Part shown: in pieces, positions 8,575-19,216 of the stretch | How positions within the stretch are numbered: position 1 is the stretch's first letter | Layout: each line of letters begins with the position of its first letter | Assembly (NCBI RefSeq): GCF_014202765.1 | Contig: NZ_JACHHN010000010.1 | Span: 124,001-188,000 of the forward strand | DNA length: 64,000 bases | Origin: Silvimonas terrae | GTDB taxonomy: Bacteria > Pseudomonadota > Gammaproteobacteria > Burkholderiales > Chitinibacteraceae | Reading direction: 5' to 3' | The notes under the pieces: generated by a model | Databases searched by the model: none | The model's input: only the letters and a program-made list of their open reading frames with translations | What the model was told of the DNA's origin: nothing | Program-made: the position numbers and the translations under genes

Positions 8575-9953
8575 CAGAAGAACCCCAGTTTGACGGCAAA
8601 CAGGTGTTCTACCTCCCGTGTGCGCATCTTGTCGTGGACGAACACAATGCAGCGGTCGTCGGCCTCGATCACGGTGTCATGGTGCACCATGATCACCTTG
8701 CCAGAACGCACGATGGTGGCCAGAAAGGCATGGGCCGGCATGCGGATTTCATCCACCCGCCGCCCGATCACGCGGGAGACGGACTTGTTACCGTGCACCA
8801 CCAGCTCCACGGCCTCCGCCGCGCCCCGACGCAGTGGTTTGACGGCGGCGATATCGCCCTGTCGCGCGTGGGCCAGCAGCGTGCCAATGGTCAGTTGGGC
8901 GGGGGAGAGCGCGACATCAATGCGGCTATCTTGCAAGAGGTCGACGTAACGGGAGCGATTGATGATGGAGACCACCTTGCGCGCGCCCATTTGCCGCGCC
9001 AGCAGTGCAGACATGATGTTGTCTTCATCGTCCGAAGTGAGCGCCAGGTACATGTCGGTACGATGAATCTGCTCTGCCTCGAACATGGTTTCGTTGGTGG
9101 CGTCGCCGTGCAGCACCAGCGTGCCCGGCAGCTCGTTGGCCAGCCATTCGGCACGGTTAGGGTCGCTTTCCACCAGCTTGACGCTGTAGTCCTTCTGCAA
9201 GGCCTTGGCGAGGCGATAACCGACGTTGCCGCCACCCGCCAGCAACACGTTGTTGATCGGGCTTTCCACCACGTGCAGCGCGCCAATCACTTTGCGCATC
9301 TGCCGGGTTTCGGCCAGCACAAACACCTCGTCCCCGGCGAAGAGCTCGGTATCCCCATCGGGCCGGATATAGTGGTTTTTGCGGTAAATACCCACCACGC
9401 GGCGGTCAATATTGGGCAGCACGTCATTGAAGGCGGTGAGCGGCTTGCCAGCCATGGGCGCACCCTCGGTCACGCGGGTGACCACCAGCTGCACCAGGCC
9501 ATTGGCAAAGTCCAGCACCTGCAACGCCTCCGGCATTTTCACCAGGCGCGTCAGATAATCCGTGACGACCTGGGCCGGCGTAATGGTGTGGCTGATGGCA
9601 AAACCGTCTTCCTCGGCAAAGAGGTCGGCATGCGCCAGCAAGTCGGCATTGCGGATGCGGGCAATACGCGTGGGTACGCGGAACATCTGGTAGGCGATCT
9701 TGCAGGCCACCATATTGAGTTCATCGGTGGGTGTGACGGCGAGCAGAAGTTCGGCGTCGGCAGCCCCGGCTTCGCGCAAGGTGGTCGGGCTGGAAGCGGA
9801 GCCGGCCACGACCCGCAGGTCAAGCTTGCTGGTTAATGGGGCCAGATTGGCGGGGTTGTCATCGACGATGGTGACGTTGTGCTGCTCGTACACCAGTTGT
9901 TCGGCCACGGTGGCGCCAACCCGGCCTGCACCAAGGATCAGGATATTGGACAC
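8574..9953 (-). CDS. trkA: Trk system potassium transporter regulatory subunit
   Basis: TrkA is the peripheral NAD(H)/nucleotide-binding ring that gates TrkH. The 459-residue protein carries two RCK modules: the first starts MSNILILGAGRVGATVAEQL, the second VLLAGGGNVGYRLAKAL, each with a GxGxxG-type nucleotide fold and followed by a TrkA-C segment. Length fits E. coli TrkA (458). It is first in a two-gene unit with trkH and is separated from upstream ntrX by a hairpin terminator, so it probably has its own promoter in 9954-10025, where I see no clear consensus. Confidence 0.96.
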   Translation of the reverse strand: MSNILILGAGRVGATVAEQLVYEQHNVTIVDDNPANLAPLTSKLDLRVVAGSASSPTTLREAGAADAELLLAVTPTDELNMVACKIAYQMFRVPTRIARIRNADLLAHADLFAEEDGFAISHTITPAQVVTDYLTRLVKMPEALQVLDFANGLVQLVVTRVTEGAPMAGKPLTAFNDVLPNIDRRVVGIYRKNHYIRPDGDTELFAGDEVFVLAETRQMRKVIGALHVVESPINNVLLAGGGNVGYRLAKALQKDYSVKLVESDPNRAEWLANELPGTLVLHGDATNETMFEAEQIHRTDMYLALTSDDEDNIMSALLARQMGARKVVSIINRSRYVDLLQDSRIDVALSPAQLTIGTLLAHARQGDIAAVKPLRRGAAEAVELVVHGNKSVSRVIGRRVDEIRMPAHAFLATIVRSGKVIMVHHDTVIEADDRCIVFVHDKMRTREVEHLFAVKLGFF

Positions 9954-10025
9954 GGTATGCGGACTGCTCCGGTATTGTTTTTGGATCGGCCACTGCGGTG
10001 GGCCGGACTGCGGTCAGGCCGCAAA

Positions 10026-10063
10026 TGAAAACGGGAAGCGATCCAGTGGATCAGCTTCCCGTT
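10026..10063 (-). terminator. Hairpin terminator after ntrX
   Basis: AACGGGAAGC (10030-10039) pairs perfectly with GCTTCCCGTT (10054-10063). Read on the minus strand it is followed by a T-rich stretch. It separates ntrX from trkA. Confidence 0.75.
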
Positions 10064-10104
10064 CAGACTAGCACAGCCGCACCAATGTGCGACTTGCGCG
10101 CCAT

Positions 10105-11412
10105 TCAATCATCTTCAACCGGCTTGTTCTTCTTGGGCATATTCACGCCCAACTGCTTGAGTTTGCGGTAAAGGTGAGTGCGTTCCAGCCCGATGCGTTC
10201 TGCGACGCGGCTCATATTGCCGCCCGAGAGCTCAATCTGGCGTTCCAGATAGAACTTCTCGAACTGATCGCGTGCTTCGCGCAGCGGCAGGTTCATATCC
10301 ACCGCAGACAGCGCCGGTGCCGGGGCAGAAATCTGCACGGCAGAGGCTTCGATGCTGGGAGAGAACTGCGACAAAATACGCGACACCGGATTGATATCGA
10401 TTTCACCATCGCGACAAGAAAGCGCCAGGCTTTTCACCACGTTGGTCAACTCATCCAGGTTGCCCGGCCAGTCTTGCTGGGCCAGCAACTGCAGCGCGTT
10501 GTGGCTGAAGCGGCGGGCGCCCAGTTTGTGTTGGGCGACGGTATCGGCCAGGATGGTTTCCGCCATGCGCGGAATATCTTCCTTGTGCTCACGCAAGGCG
10601 GGCACCGGCACGATCCATTGCGACAACTGGCGGAACAGTTCCGGGTCCAGGTCGCCGCTGAGCTGGTCCAGCGGACGGCTGGAGGCCGACACCAGGCGCA
10701 CCTTCATCTTTTCCAGCTTGCCCAGTACCGACTTCAAACCGGCTTGCGCCCGTGTATCCAGATACGCCAGATCCCGCAGGAACAGCGTGCCGCCAGTGGC
10801 CTTGTTCAGAAGCTCTTGCGGCGCGAGGGCGAATTCTTCATTGGAATACGGGGCTACAAACGGCTTGCCATCCGGATTGACGTAGCGGGCGCAGTATTCG
10901 AAACCCACACCAGGCGGGCCGATCAACAGCACCGGCGCCATTTGCGCTTGTGCGGCTTGCAGCATGCGGGTGAGTTCGCGGATGTGCTCGCTCTCGCCAA
11001 GGCGTGCCAACGTCATGACCGGACGTGGTGCCTCCTGCTGCATGGTGACCGCGCGCTTGACCGCCGCCAGCAGCTTTTGCAGGCCGATGGGCTTTTCCAG
11101 AAAATCCAGCGCACCGATACGCGTGGCTTCCACCGCGGTATCAATAGTGGCGTGGCCCGACATCATGATGACCGGCATGGTGAGCTGGCCGTTGCGGGCC
11201 CACTCTTTGAGCAAGGTTACGCCATCGGTATCCGGCATCCAGATATCCAGCAAGACCAGCCGTGGCTGCGCCTGATTGCGCAACCGGCGAGCCGCTTCGG
11301 CGTTTTCCGCCACAGCCACGCTATAGCCTTCGTCTTGCAGAATTTCGGACAGCAATTCGCGAATGCCGATCTCGTCATCAACTACCAGAATATCCTGACT
11401 ATGCAACTTCAT
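10105..11412 (-). CDS. ntrX: NtrX-type response regulator with eroded AAA+ domain
   Basis: Partner of the NtrY kinase. The receiver (residues 1-120) is intact, with phospho-acceptor Asp56 in LLDIWMPD and the KP motif (LEKPIG). The central sigma54-activator domain is altered: the Walker A position reads GPPGVGFE without the GK(S/T), the Walker B position reads TLFLRDL without the DE pair, and the stretch that normally holds GAFTGA is missing. A Fis-type helix-turn-helix follows ([26 protein letters not shown]). DNA binding and phosphorylation look possible; ATP-driven sigma54 activation does not. It overlaps ntrY by four bases (ATGA). Confidence 0.88.
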   Translation of the reverse strand: MKLHSQDILVVDDEIGIRELLSEILQDEGYSVAVAENAEAARRLRNQAQPRLVLLDIWMPDTDGVTLLKEWARNGQLTMPVIMMSGHATIDTAVEATRIGALDFLEKPIGLQKLLAAVKRAVTMQQEAPRPVMTLARLGESEHIRELTRMLQAAQAQMAPVLLIGPPGVGFEYCARYVNPDGKPFVAPYSNEEFALAPQELLNKATGGTLFLRDLAYLDTRAQAGLKSVLGKLEKMKVRLVSASSRPLDQLSGDLDPELFRQLSQWIVPVPALREHKEDIPRMAETILADTVAQHKLGARRFSHNALQLLAQQDWPGNLDELTNVVKSLALSCRDGEIDINPVSRILSQFSPSIEASAVQISAPAPALSAVDMNLPLREARDQFEKFYLERQIELSGGNMSRVAERIGLERTHLYRKLKQLGVNMPKKNKPVEDD

Positions 11413-13547
11413 TCCTCCGCCAGCGGCAGATCAATACGAACCCAGGCTCCGCCAGTTTCGCGGTTTCCGGCCTGAATGCGGCCGTGATGCTCGTCGATAA
11501 TCTTTTTCACTATCGCCAATCCCAAGCCCGTACCTTTTTGTTTTGTTGTGATGTACGGTTCAAAAACCCGAGGCAGTATATCGGGTTGAAAGCCGTTTCC
11601 GCTGTCTTCAACGACTAGTCTCGCAAATTTATCGGTTTTTTCGGTCCGGACGCAAATTTGTGGCGTCCGTACCGCACCTTCTGCCGTTTGTCCGCTTTCC
11701 TGGGAATGGATCGCATCTTGTGCATTCTGCAGCAAATTGTGGATCACCTGGCGTAAATGGGTCGCATCGCCATCCACAATCAACGGGCTGTCGGTTGTAT
11801 CTTCATATTTCACGGATGCTGCTTCATACAACACCAGCACCTCACTTAACAGTTGCCGCAAATCCAGCGCTTTTTTCTTGCCGGTGGGTTTGCGCGCGTA
11901 GTCGCGGAAGGCATCCACCATTTGCTTGAGCGCTGCAACCTGCTTGACGATGGTCTGAGCGTTGCGGCTGAGCAAGTCTTTTCCGGGCTGGTCCAGTTTA
12001 TCGGCCAGCTTGAGTTCCATACGCTCGGCAGCAAGCTGGATCGGTGTCAGCGGGTTTTTGATCTCGTGTGCCAGCCGCCGTGCTACTTCGCCCCAGGCTG
12101 CATCGCGCTGGGCCGAGATCAAGTCCGTAATGTCATCAAACACCACCAGGTAGCCGGTGCGGCTCTCGCCCACCGCCAGCCGGGTTCCACGAATCTGCAG
12201 GATACGCTTCTGGTCGGCCACTTCGACCGATTTTTGCCAATGTTCTTCACGGCCGGCAAAACCCAGCATGACCTCATCGCACAGCGCCATGAGGGCCGGG
12301 TAGAGTTCGGGCCAGCGCTGCAATGGCAGGCTGCCCAGTTGCAGTGGTTCAATGGCCAGAATGCGCAGCGCGCTCTGGTTGGCTGAAGCCAGGCTCCAAC
12401 TGTCGTCAAATGACATCACGCCGGCCGTCAGCGAGCCTAGCATGGCTTCCAGGTAGGCGTTGGCGGCTTCTTGCTCCGCCTGGTGCTGTTCCAGCGCAGA
12501 ACGCGCGTCGGCCAGCTGCCGCGTCATCCGGTTGAACGAGTGGGTCAGAATGCCCAGCTCATCGCGACTGATCACGGGCTGGCGCTGCGAATAGTCACCC
12601 GAGGCCACCGCGCGCGTGCCCTCGGCCAGCACCGAGAGCGGCGCGGCAAGTTTATCCGAGAGATAAATGGCCAGCGCCACTGCGCCCAGCAAGGCCATGA
12701 GCAGCGCCAGGGTCAGCGTCAGGCTGTAGATCAGCTTGAGGCCCTGGCGGGACTGGGAGAGCTGTTTGTAATCGGCCCGGACCTGCTCGACCAGTTCTGC
12801 ATCGGCTGCCAGCGTGTGATCGACCGGCTGGCGCAATTGCAAGATTCGCGTGCGTTCAGACAAGCCCGTGTCATGCACCGGCATCATCACCCGCATGGTC
12901 AGGCCCTGACCGGTATCGGCTTCTAGCTGTTTGAGCGGCCCTTGCTGGGCCTGACGTAGCTGGTTGCGGTCTGGAATACTGGGAAACAAGCCGGCATTTT
13001 CATTGCCGATATGGGCGATGGTCTGGCCGGTTTCATCAAAAAGGCTGATTTCCTGTACGCCAATCTGGTCGCGCAGGCGGGTCAGTCGTGATAGCAGGGC
13101 GGTGCCGTTTTCATCGTGAATCTCCAGCGCAATCACCCGCGCCTTGCGCAAGAGATCGTTCTGCTGGAAATCAATGGCGTTGTGGCCCAGATTGAGGCCC
13201 CGATCCAGCGCACCTTCAACCCGTACGTCAAACCAGGTTTCGATGGAGCGGTTCAGAAACTGCACGGACAGCGTGTACACCAGTGCGCCGGGCAACACGG
13301 CCACCAGCGAGAACATCAGCACCATGCGTAGCGTCAGCCTGGAGCCAAACACCTTGTGTTTGACCTTTTGCACCAGTTGCATCATGCGCACGCCCACCAG
13401 CACGATCATGGCCAGCAGCATGAGCCCGTTGATGCTCAGCAAAATGGTGTAGTACTTGGCAAACGCCGAGGTATTGCCGGAGGCGGTTGCCAGCAAGAAC
13501 AACAGGATGGTGCCCAAAGAGGCAAGAATGACCAGAGCGCGTCGCAT
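11409..13547 (-). CDS. ntrY: NtrY-type sensor histidine kinase
   Basis: A membrane sensor kinase of 712 residues. The N-terminus has several hydrophobic helices (residues 5-100) and a further one near 290, then a HAMP region ([25 protein letters not shown]), a PAS-like region, the dimerisation/phospho-acceptor box [20 protein letters not shown] and a complete ATPase with [16 protein letters not shown] and [11 protein letters not shown]. NtrYX systems are linked to nitrogen or redox/respiratory control in other bacteria; the signal here is not readable. It directly follows the DUF4390 gene with no gap and overlaps ntrX. Confidence 0.94.
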   Translation of the reverse strand: MRRALVILASLGTILLFLLATASGNTSAFAKYYTILLSINGLMLLAMIVLVGVRMMQLVQKVKHKVFGSRLTLRMVLMFSLVAVLPGALVYTLSVQFLNRSIETWFDVRVEGALDRGLNLGHNAIDFQQNDLLRKARVIALEIHDENGTALLSRLTRLRDQIGVQEISLFDETGQTIAHIGNENAGLFPSIPDRNQLRQAQQGPLKQLEADTGQGLTMRVMMPVHDTGLSERTRILQLRQPVDHTLAADAELVEQVRADYKQLSQSRQGLKLIYSLTLTLALLMALLGAVALAIYLSDKLAAPLSVLAEGTRAVASGDYSQRQPVISRDELGILTHSFNRMTRQLADARSALEQHQAEQEAANAYLEAMLGSLTAGVMSFDDSWSLASANQSALRILAIEPLQLGSLPLQRWPELYPALMALCDEVMLGFAGREEHWQKSVEVADQKRILQIRGTRLAVGESRTGYLVVFDDITDLISAQRDAAWGEVARRLAHEIKNPLTPIQLAAERMELKLADKLDQPGKDLLSRNAQTIVKQVAALKQMVDAFRDYARKPTGKKKALDLRQLLSEVLVLYEAASVKYEDTTDSPLIVDGDATHLRQVIHNLLQNAQDAIHSQESGQTAEGAVRTPQICVRTEKTDKFARLVVEDSGNGFQPDILPRVFEPYITTKQKGTGLGLAIVKKIIDEHHGRIQAGNRETGGAWVRIDLPLAEE

Positions 13548-14180
13548 TTACTTTCCGTCCTCGTCGCTGCGCAGGCCGACCTCCGTCCAGCTGGACTCCA
13601 GTTGCCAGTCGCTATGCCCCAGCGCAGTCAATTGCCAGGTTTTGGGCAGTTGCGAGACATCCAGCTTAAGCCGCATGCGGCCAGAGAAATCACTCTTGTC
13701 CTGGGCGATGGAGGTGTCTTGCAGCACCGCCCAACCACGGATCACGCCCAACGCACCCAGCGCTTCATCCAGCGTGTTGAAGCTGCGATAAAAACTGCCC
13801 AGGTGCAGGCGATACTGGCGGGAGAGCGCGTGGTAGCTCAGACGGTAGGTGAGGGTGGCGGTCGGAGAGAACCAGTCCGCCACTTGCCGATACCAGGAGT
13901 ACATGCGCGGGCGGGTGAGCTGGAACTCATACACAAACGGTAAAGAGAGGCCGTTGACCAGCGCGTCTTCCAGCGCGGGGGCCAGCGTGATCTTGTAATT
14001 GGCGGAGATTTCGACCTGGTTGTCGCCCCAGCTCGATGAAGTCTGCTGGGCCTTGATCCCGCCGTTATCCGCCCAGGCGGCCGAAAAAGCGGCCGACAGG
14101 GCCAGCCACAAGACAAAGAGCCCGCACCAGCGGCGCAGGCTACTGAGCTTGTTTCTGGAAAAGGGCGTAGTAAAAACCAT
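13548..14180 (-). CDS. DUF4390 exported protein of the ntrYX locus
   Basis: A 210-residue protein with a basic N-region (SRNKLSSLRRW), a hydrophobic core and a cleavage-like AAWADNG, so it is probably periplasmic or membrane-tethered. The body matches the DUF4390 pattern commonly encoded between rsmB and ntrY in betaproteobacteria (ANYKITLAPALEDALVNGLSLPFVYEFQLTRPRMYSW). Function is unknown; position suggests a role linked to NtrY. Its start lies 41 bases inside the 3' end of rsmB, and I see no good later start that keeps the signal peptide, so translational coupling is likely. Confidence 0.85.
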   Translation of the reverse strand: MVFTTPFSRNKLSSLRRWCGLFVLWLALSAAFSAAWADNGGIKAQQTSSSWGDNQVEISANYKITLAPALEDALVNGLSLPFVYEFQLTRPRMYSWYRQVADWFSPTATLTYRLSYHALSRQYRLHLGSFYRSFNTLDEALGALGVIRGWAVLQDTSIAQDKSDFSGRMRLKLDVSQLPKTWQLTALGHSDWQLESSWTEVGLRSDEDGK

Positions 14181-15417
14181 CGTGCTCCGGATTCGGCAAA
14201 AGCTGCCCTTCTGAGGCGGCCTCCAGGGTCACCGGCAGTCGCTGGGCATCCGGCGTTCTGGCCGCAAAGGCCATTGCCTGTTCTGCGTTTTCTGCCGGGA
14301 ATATGGAGCACGTAGCATAGAGGAGTTTGCCGCCCGGGGCTACCAAACCCCACAGGGCATCAAGCATTGCGGCCTGTTGTTGCGCAAACTGGACAATATC
14401 GCCCGCCCGGCGCAGCCATTTGATATCCGGGTGGCGACGTGCCACGCCGGCCGCTGAACACGGTACATCGGCAAGGATACGGTCAAACGGCTTGCCGTCC
14501 CACCAGGTCGCTGGCTGGCTGGCATCTCCGGTTTTCAGCGTGGCCGTCAGGCCCAGGCGCTTGAGGTTGTCGTCCACGCGGGAGAGGCGCTGGGTGTCGG
14601 CATCAACGGCGGTCAGGTCCAGCGTCGCCAGTTCCAGCAAATGGCCGGTTTTGCCACCTGGCGCGGCGCAGGCATCCAGCACGCGCATGCCGTCGGCGAC
14701 ATCCAGCAAGCGGGCGGCTTGTTGCGCACCCCAATCCTGCACCGACAACAACCCGTCGTAAAAACCCGGAATCCGGTCTACGCCAACCGGGTGACGCAAC
14801 TGGATCGCGGTGTCATCCAGCGCCCGCGCTTCAATACCGGCTTCTTGCAATGCGGCCATGGCGGCATCCAGCGTGTGCCGGCGCCGGTTGACCCGCAGGG
14901 TTAACGGCGGGTGGGTGTTATTGGCGGCCAGGATGCTTTCCCACTCCCGTGGGTAAGCCTTTTTCATGGCGTCAATCCACCACGGCTGGTGCGACCATTT
15001 GCCATAGGGTGTACTGCGCGCCTCACTCAACAACTCATCGCGGCGGCGCAGAAAATTGCGCAGCACGGCGTTGACGAGGCCCTTGCCCATGCCTGTGCCG
15101 GTGTGCGAGGCCACTTTCACCGCGTGATCGACCACGCTGTACGGCGCGGCGCGGGTGAACTGCAACTGGTACAGGCATACCAGCAACAGCGAACGCAGCG
15201 CCGATTCGTGCAGCGGCTTGTTCAACAATTGCTTGAGCGTGCTGTCGAGCAAACCCAGGTGACGCAAGGAGCCATAGCTCAAATCCTGGATTGCGCCGCG
15301 CTGCTGCGGGCGCAAATCAGGTTCATCACGCCACACGCGCGTCAGCGCGTCGGTGAGGGTCTGGCCGGCCATGACCGCATCAAGGGCCTGTGAGGCCAGT
15401 TTCTGGGTTGCAAACAC
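14140..15417 (-). CDS. rsmB: 16S rRNA (cytosine-967-C5)-methyltransferase
   Basis: RsmB methylates C967 of 16S rRNA using S-adenosylmethionine. The N-terminal NusB-like RNA-binding domain (residues 1-140) is followed by the methyltransferase fold: SAM loop DACAAPGGKTGHLLEL, motif IV DVPCSAAGVARRHPDIKW with the release Cys, and motif VI YATCSIFPAENAEQ with the nucleophilic Cys. 425 residues fits the family. A GTG start immediately follows the htpX stop (TAAGTG); the N-terminal helix LASQALDAV would be lost from any later ATG. Confidence 0.95.
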   Translation of the reverse strand: MFATQKLASQALDAVMAGQTLTDALTRVWRDEPDLRPQQRGAIQDLSYGSLRHLGLLDSTLKQLLNKPLHESALRSLLLVCLYQLQFTRAAPYSVVDHAVKVASHTGTGMGKGLVNAVLRNFLRRRDELLSEARSTPYGKWSHQPWWIDAMKKAYPREWESILAANNTHPPLTLRVNRRRHTLDAAMAALQEAGIEARALDDTAIQLRHPVGVDRIPGFYDGLLSVQDWGAQQAARLLDVADGMRVLDACAAPGGKTGHLLELATLDLTAVDADTQRLSRVDDNLKRLGLTATLKTGDASQPATWWDGKPFDRILADVPCSAAGVARRHPDIKWLRRAGDIVQFAQQQAAMLDALWGLVAPGGKLLYATCSIFPAENAEQAMAFAARTPDAQRLPVTLEAASEGQLLPNPEHDGFYYALFQKQAQ

Positions 15418-16284
15418 TTATCTGAAATCCGTCTGGTTCTGGCCGCGCGCCATGGCATACAGGCGCTCGACGCGTTCTTCTGTTCGTGGGTGGGTCCGGA
15501 ACAGATTCGCCAGACCGCCGCCATGCAGCGGGTTCATGATCATCATCTGTGCCGTTTCCGGGTGTTGTTCGGCGGTATGCATCGGAATGCCCGCTGCATA
15601 AGCTTCGATCTTGCGCAGCGCGTCCGCCAGTGCTTGTGGATCGCCGGAGATTTTTGCGCCGCCCGCATCTGCAGCAAATTCGCGTGAGCGGGAGATCGCC
15701 ATCTGGATCAGCGAGGCCGCCACCGGGGCCAGGATTGCCACCGCAATGCCCACAATCGGATTGACGGGGCGACCGTGTTCATCGCGGCCACCAAAGAACA
15801 TGGCAAAGTTGGCCAGCGCAGAAATAGCACCGGCCATGGTGGCGGTAATGGTCGAAATCAGGATGTCGCGGTGTTGCACGTGCGCCAGTTCATGCGCCAT
15901 CACGCCGCGCAGTTCCCGGGCGCTGAGTACCCGCATGATACCGGTGGTGCACGCTACAGCGGCATTTTCCGGGTTACGGCCAGTAGCAAAGGCGTTGGGC
16001 TGGTCTTCTTCAATGACATAGACCTTGGGCATGGGCAAGCCGGCGCGGCCCGCCAGCTCACGCACCATGGCGACAAGTTCCGGTGCGGTGGTGTCATCCA
16101 CCAGGTGCGCGTTGTACATGCGCAGCACCATCTTGTCGGAGTTCCAGTAGGCAAACACATTCATGCCGCCTGCAAACAACAGGGCCAGCAGCATGCCTTT
16201 CTGGCCGCCAATCATGCCGCCGATGACACCAAAGAGCGCCACGATTGCCGCCATCAGCAAAGTGGTTTTCATCCAGTTGTTCAT
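15418..16284 (-). CDS. htpX: Membrane zinc metalloprotease HtpX
   Basis: HtpX degrades misfolded inner-membrane proteins. The 288-residue M48 protease has two N-terminal helices, the zinc motif HELAH at residues 131-135 and two hydrophobic segments after it ([36 protein letters not shown]), then [12 protein letters not shown] with the third zinc ligand Glu. I choose the ATG at 16284 because GAGGAAAC stands just before it; a TTG 15 bases upstream lies inside that ribosome site. It sits between fmt and rsmB. Confidence 0.95.
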   Translation of the reverse strand: MNNWMKTTLLMAAIVALFGVIGGMIGGQKGMLLALLFAGGMNVFAYWNSDKMVLRMYNAHLVDDTTAPELVAMVRELAGRAGLPMPKVYVIEEDQPNAFATGRNPENAAVACTTGIMRVLSARELRGVMAHELAHVQHRDILISTITATMAGAISALANFAMFFGGRDEHGRPVNPIVGIAVAILAPVAASLIQMAISRSREFAADAGGAKISGDPQALADALRKIEAYAAGIPMHTAEQHPETAQMMIMNPLHGGGLANLFRTHPRTEERVERLYAMARGQNQTDFR

Positions 16285-16393
16285 TGTTTCCTCTATCAAG
16301 ATTGCCGCCGGCCTGTGCCGGCATCAATCAATAGATTGCCGTCGGCAAGAATAATTCAACGTGCTTGTGAAACATGCACATTCGCGGCCCCGT

Positions 16394-17326
16394 TCAGGCG
16401 TCGCCGCCCAGGCGCGTACCGACGGTAATCCCGCCGCCGGCCAGCAACGCTGCGGCGTCCATGCGCTTGCCGCCCGCTTTTTGTACTTCCAGCAACTTGA
16501 GCACCCCGTCGCCCGTGGCAACCAGCAGCCCGTGGCGGTCCGCCTGAATCACTTCGCCGGGTTGGCCCTGGCCGGATACCGGTTCGGCACGCCAGATCTT
16601 GAGCGCTTCACCCGCCAGTGTGGTCTGGGCGGAAGGGAAAGGATTAAACGCCCGGATCATGCGATCAAGCGCCACCGCACTGTGTTGCCAGTCAATCTGC
16701 GATTCTTCCTTGCGCAACTTTTCGGCGTAGGTCACGCCCTCTGGTGGCTGCGGCTGGCGCGCCGCCTGCAAACGCGGCAGTTCGGCCAGCGCGTCTACCA
16801 CCGCAGCGGCGCCGGCGACGGCCAGTTTGTCGTGCAGGGTGGTGGCGTTGTCGGTGGCTTCAATGCGCACCGGATGCATGCTCAGCATGTCACCGGTGTC
16901 CAGCCCGGCATCCATCTGCATGATAGTGATGCCCGTTTCGGCATCTCCCGCCAGGATGGCCCGCTGGATCGGCGCGGCCCCACGCCAGCGTGGCAGCAGA
17001 GAACCGTGAATATTCAGGCAGCCCAGCCGCGGCATATCCAGCACCGCCTGCGGCAGGATCAAGCCGTACGCAGCCACGATCATGACCTCTGCCGCAATGG
17101 CCGCCACGGGGGCCTGTTGCTCGGGCGAGCGCAGTTTTTCCGGCTGATAGACCGGCAGGCCGTGTTGCAAAGCCAGTTGTTTGACGGGCGAGGCGGTCAG
17201 CTTCATGCCACGGCCTGACGGACGGTCCGGCTGGGTCAGTACCAGCGCAATTTCATGACCGGCCTCAATCAGGGCGGCAAGGGCGGCGGCGGCAAAATCC
17301 GGCGTTCCGGCAAAAATCAGTTTCAT
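16394..17326 (-). CDS. fmt: Methionyl-tRNA formyltransferase
   Basis: Fmt formylates Met-tRNAi for translation initiation. The protein from the ATG at 17326 is 310 residues, beginning MKLIFAGTPDFAA, the conserved family start; a longer frame upstream adds 28 unrelated residues and is rejected. Catalytic and folate-site motifs are present: LNIHGSLLPRWRGAAPIQRAI with Asn and His, and MDAGLDTGDML with Asp. It follows def by 128 bases, so the genes that add and remove the formyl group are adjacent. Confidence 0.96.
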   Translation of the reverse strand: MKLIFAGTPDFAAAALAALIEAGHEIALVLTQPDRPSGRGMKLTASPVKQLALQHGLPVYQPEKLRSPEQQAPVAAIAAEVMIVAAYGLILPQAVLDMPRLGCLNIHGSLLPRWRGAAPIQRAILAGDAETGITIMQMDAGLDTGDMLSMHPVRIEATDNATTLHDKLAVAGAAAVVDALAELPRLQAARQPQPPEGVTYAEKLRKEESQIDWQHSAVALDRMIRAFNPFPSAQTTLAGEALKIWRAEPVSGQGQPGEVIQADRHGLLVATGDGVLKLLEVQKAGGKRMDAAALLAGGGITVGTRLGGDA

Positions 17327-17454
17327 GAGCGATCCAGCCTGTGCAAATGGACGAACAAAAAAGAAACGCCGCCAGCGGCGGCGCGGGTGAACGTTGCCCG
17401 ATAGCCACAATGAGCGCGACCAGTACGCGGCCGGGCGGCTACGGTCGTCGGGAC

Positions 17455-17958
17455 TTACATCACCTTGCGTTCGTTCTTTTTCAGCTTCTGGATGATGCGA
17501 ACCAGCTTCAGGCGCGAAAGCTTTTCAACAAATACTTTGCCGTCAAGATGATCCATTTCGTGCTGAATACAAATCGCCAGCAAACCTTCTGCCGACAGTT
17601 CGAATTCTTTGCCAAACTGATCCAGTGCGCTGATTTTCACGTGCTCAGCCCGATCAACCTCTTCGTAAATGCCGGGAACCGAAAGGCAACCCTCTTCAGA
17701 TTTGACCTTGCCGTCCATCTCCAGAATCCGGGGGTTAATCAGGACGAGTAATTCGTCTTTGGATTCAGAAATATCAATGACGATAAGACGTTCATGCACA
17801 TTTACCTGTGTGGCAGCCAGTCCGATGCCTGGTGCGGCGTACATCGTTTCCGCCATATCATCGACAAGCTGTTGCAGCTTTGCATCAAAAACGGTGACGG
17901 GTTTTGCAATTGTGTGCAAACGTTCATCGGGATAATGCAGGATATTCAGAATTGCCAT
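17455..17958 (-). CDS. def: Peptide deformylase
   Basis: Def removes the N-formyl group from nascent proteins. The 167-residue enzyme has all three family motifs: GIGLAATQV (residues 44-52), EGCLSVP (89-95) with the metal ligand Cys91, and HEMDH (133-137) with the two His ligands and catalytic Glu. It heads the minus-strand block def-fmt-htpX-rsmB-DUF4390-ntrYX and is divergent from the LysM gene; the 187-base gap 17959-18145 must hold both promoters. Confidence 0.97.
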   Translation of the reverse strand: MAILNILHYPDERLHTIAKPVTVFDAKLQQLVDDMAETMYAAPGIGLAATQVNVHERLIVIDISESKDELLVLINPRILEMDGKVKSEEGCLSVPGIYEEVDRAEHVKISALDQFGKEFELSAEGLLAICIQHEMDHLDGKVFVEKLSRLKLVRIIQKLKKNERKVM

Positions 17959-18145
17959 GTTTGCTTGCAGCTCAAAAAGTTTATATGCAGAATCTACGCG
18001 GCTTTTGAGCCCCAGTAGAAATCAACGAAGAAACAGTCTTTTCCGCGTCAGAGCATCAATCTTGATGTCTGGCGAGGACAAATGGGTTCACGTTGGCCGT
18101 CCCGGAACACATGTGTCCGGCCCTTTCCGGATTTAACCGGAGCAG

Positions 18146-19216
18146 ATGAGTATGACCACCATGCGTAAAACAATTATATCGCTTCTTTTTGCCCTCAGTG
18201 GCGCAGCCGGCATCGCACATGCCGATACGCTGGCCATTCAGGACAACGCGCCGGACCGCTACGTTGTGGTCAAGGGCGATACCCTGTGGGGTATTTCCGG
18301 GCATTTTCTGAAGCAGCCGTGGCGCTGGCCGGAAATCTGGAACATGAACCGGGACCAGATCAAGAACCCGCACTGGATTTATCCAGGTGACGTAGTGGTT
18401 CTGGATCGCTCTGGCGCCACCCCACGCTTGAAGCTTCTCAAGAATGAACGTGCGGGCGCAAACGGCGAAGTCAAGTTGTCACCCAGCGTACGCGTCAGTG
18501 ATCTGGATAACAACGCGGTGCCCAGCATTCCGCTGGCCTCCATCCAGCCGTTTCTGAACAAGCCGCTGGTGGTCGAAGAAGGTGAATTGCTGACCGCCCC
18601 GCGGATTGCCGCCGGCCCGGATGATCGCGTGGTCTTTGCAAGCGGCGACAAGATTTACGCCGTGAATATGCCGAACGCCAAAGTCGGTGAAATTTACCAG
18701 GCTTATCGCCCATCCCAACCCTTGTACGACCCGAAAGACCCGGAGCACAAGCGCGTGATTGGTCATGAAGTGACCTATCTGGGCGATGTCTCGGTCGAAA
18801 AACCAGGTGCGGTGGTGACATTGCGCGTCCAGGCCAGCAAGGAAGAACTGGGCATTGGTGCTCGTCTGGTCAAGGCCAGTGATGCCGAATACCTCAACTA
18901 CGCCCCGCACGCACCGGATCACGACGTGAAGGGTCTGGTGGTCTCCGCCTATGGCAGCGTGGCCGAAGCCGGTCCGATGACCACACTGGTGGTTAACCTG
19001 GGTTCCGCTGATGGTCTGGATGTCGGAACTGTGCTGGCCACCTGGAAAGCCGGGCGTCCGATCAAGAAAGAGTCGAAAAGCGAGCCTGACCTCTTTACTC
19101 CTCCCGAGCGCAGTGGCAGCGTGTTCGTTTACCGTGTCTTCCCGCACTTCTCGTACGGGTTGCTGCTCGATAGTACCGAGCCGGTCAACGTCGCTGACGA
19201 GGTCACTAATCCTTGA
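18146..19216 (+). CDS. Exported LysM-domain protein
   Basis: A 356-residue protein with a signal peptide (basic start, LLFALSGAAGIAHA cleavage region), so periplasmic. A LysM peptidoglycan-binding fold follows directly: YVVVKGDTLWGISGHFLKQP and WPEIWNMNRDQIKNPHWIYPGD. The rest is family-specific with no catalytic motif I recognise. This LysM protein is usually encoded next to dprA in betaproteobacteria. A GGAG ribosome site lies before the ATG. Its TGA overlaps the dprA TTG start, indicating coupling. Confidence 0.9.
   Translation: MSMTTMRKTIISLLFALSGAAGIAHADTLAIQDNAPDRYVVVKGDTLWGISGHFLKQPWRWPEIWNMNRDQIKNPHWIYPGDVVVLDRSGATPRLKLLKNERAGANGEVKLSPSVRVSDLDNNAVPSIPLASIQPFLNKPLVVEEGELLTAPRIAAGPDDRVVFASGDKIYAVNMPNAKVGEIYQAYRPSQPLYDPKDPEHKRVIGHEVTYLGDVSVEKPGAVVTLRVQASKEELGIGARLVKASDAEYLNYAPHAPDHDVKGLVVSAYGSVAEAGPMTTLVVNLGSADGLDVGTVLATWKAGRPIKKESKSEPDLFTPPERSGSVFVYRVFPHFSYGLLLDSTEPVNVADEVTNP

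Noticed and set aside
10087-11475. A 462-residue open frame opposite ntrX
   Set aside because: Antisense of a conserved gene and not a plausible protein, although it is one of the longer open frames here.
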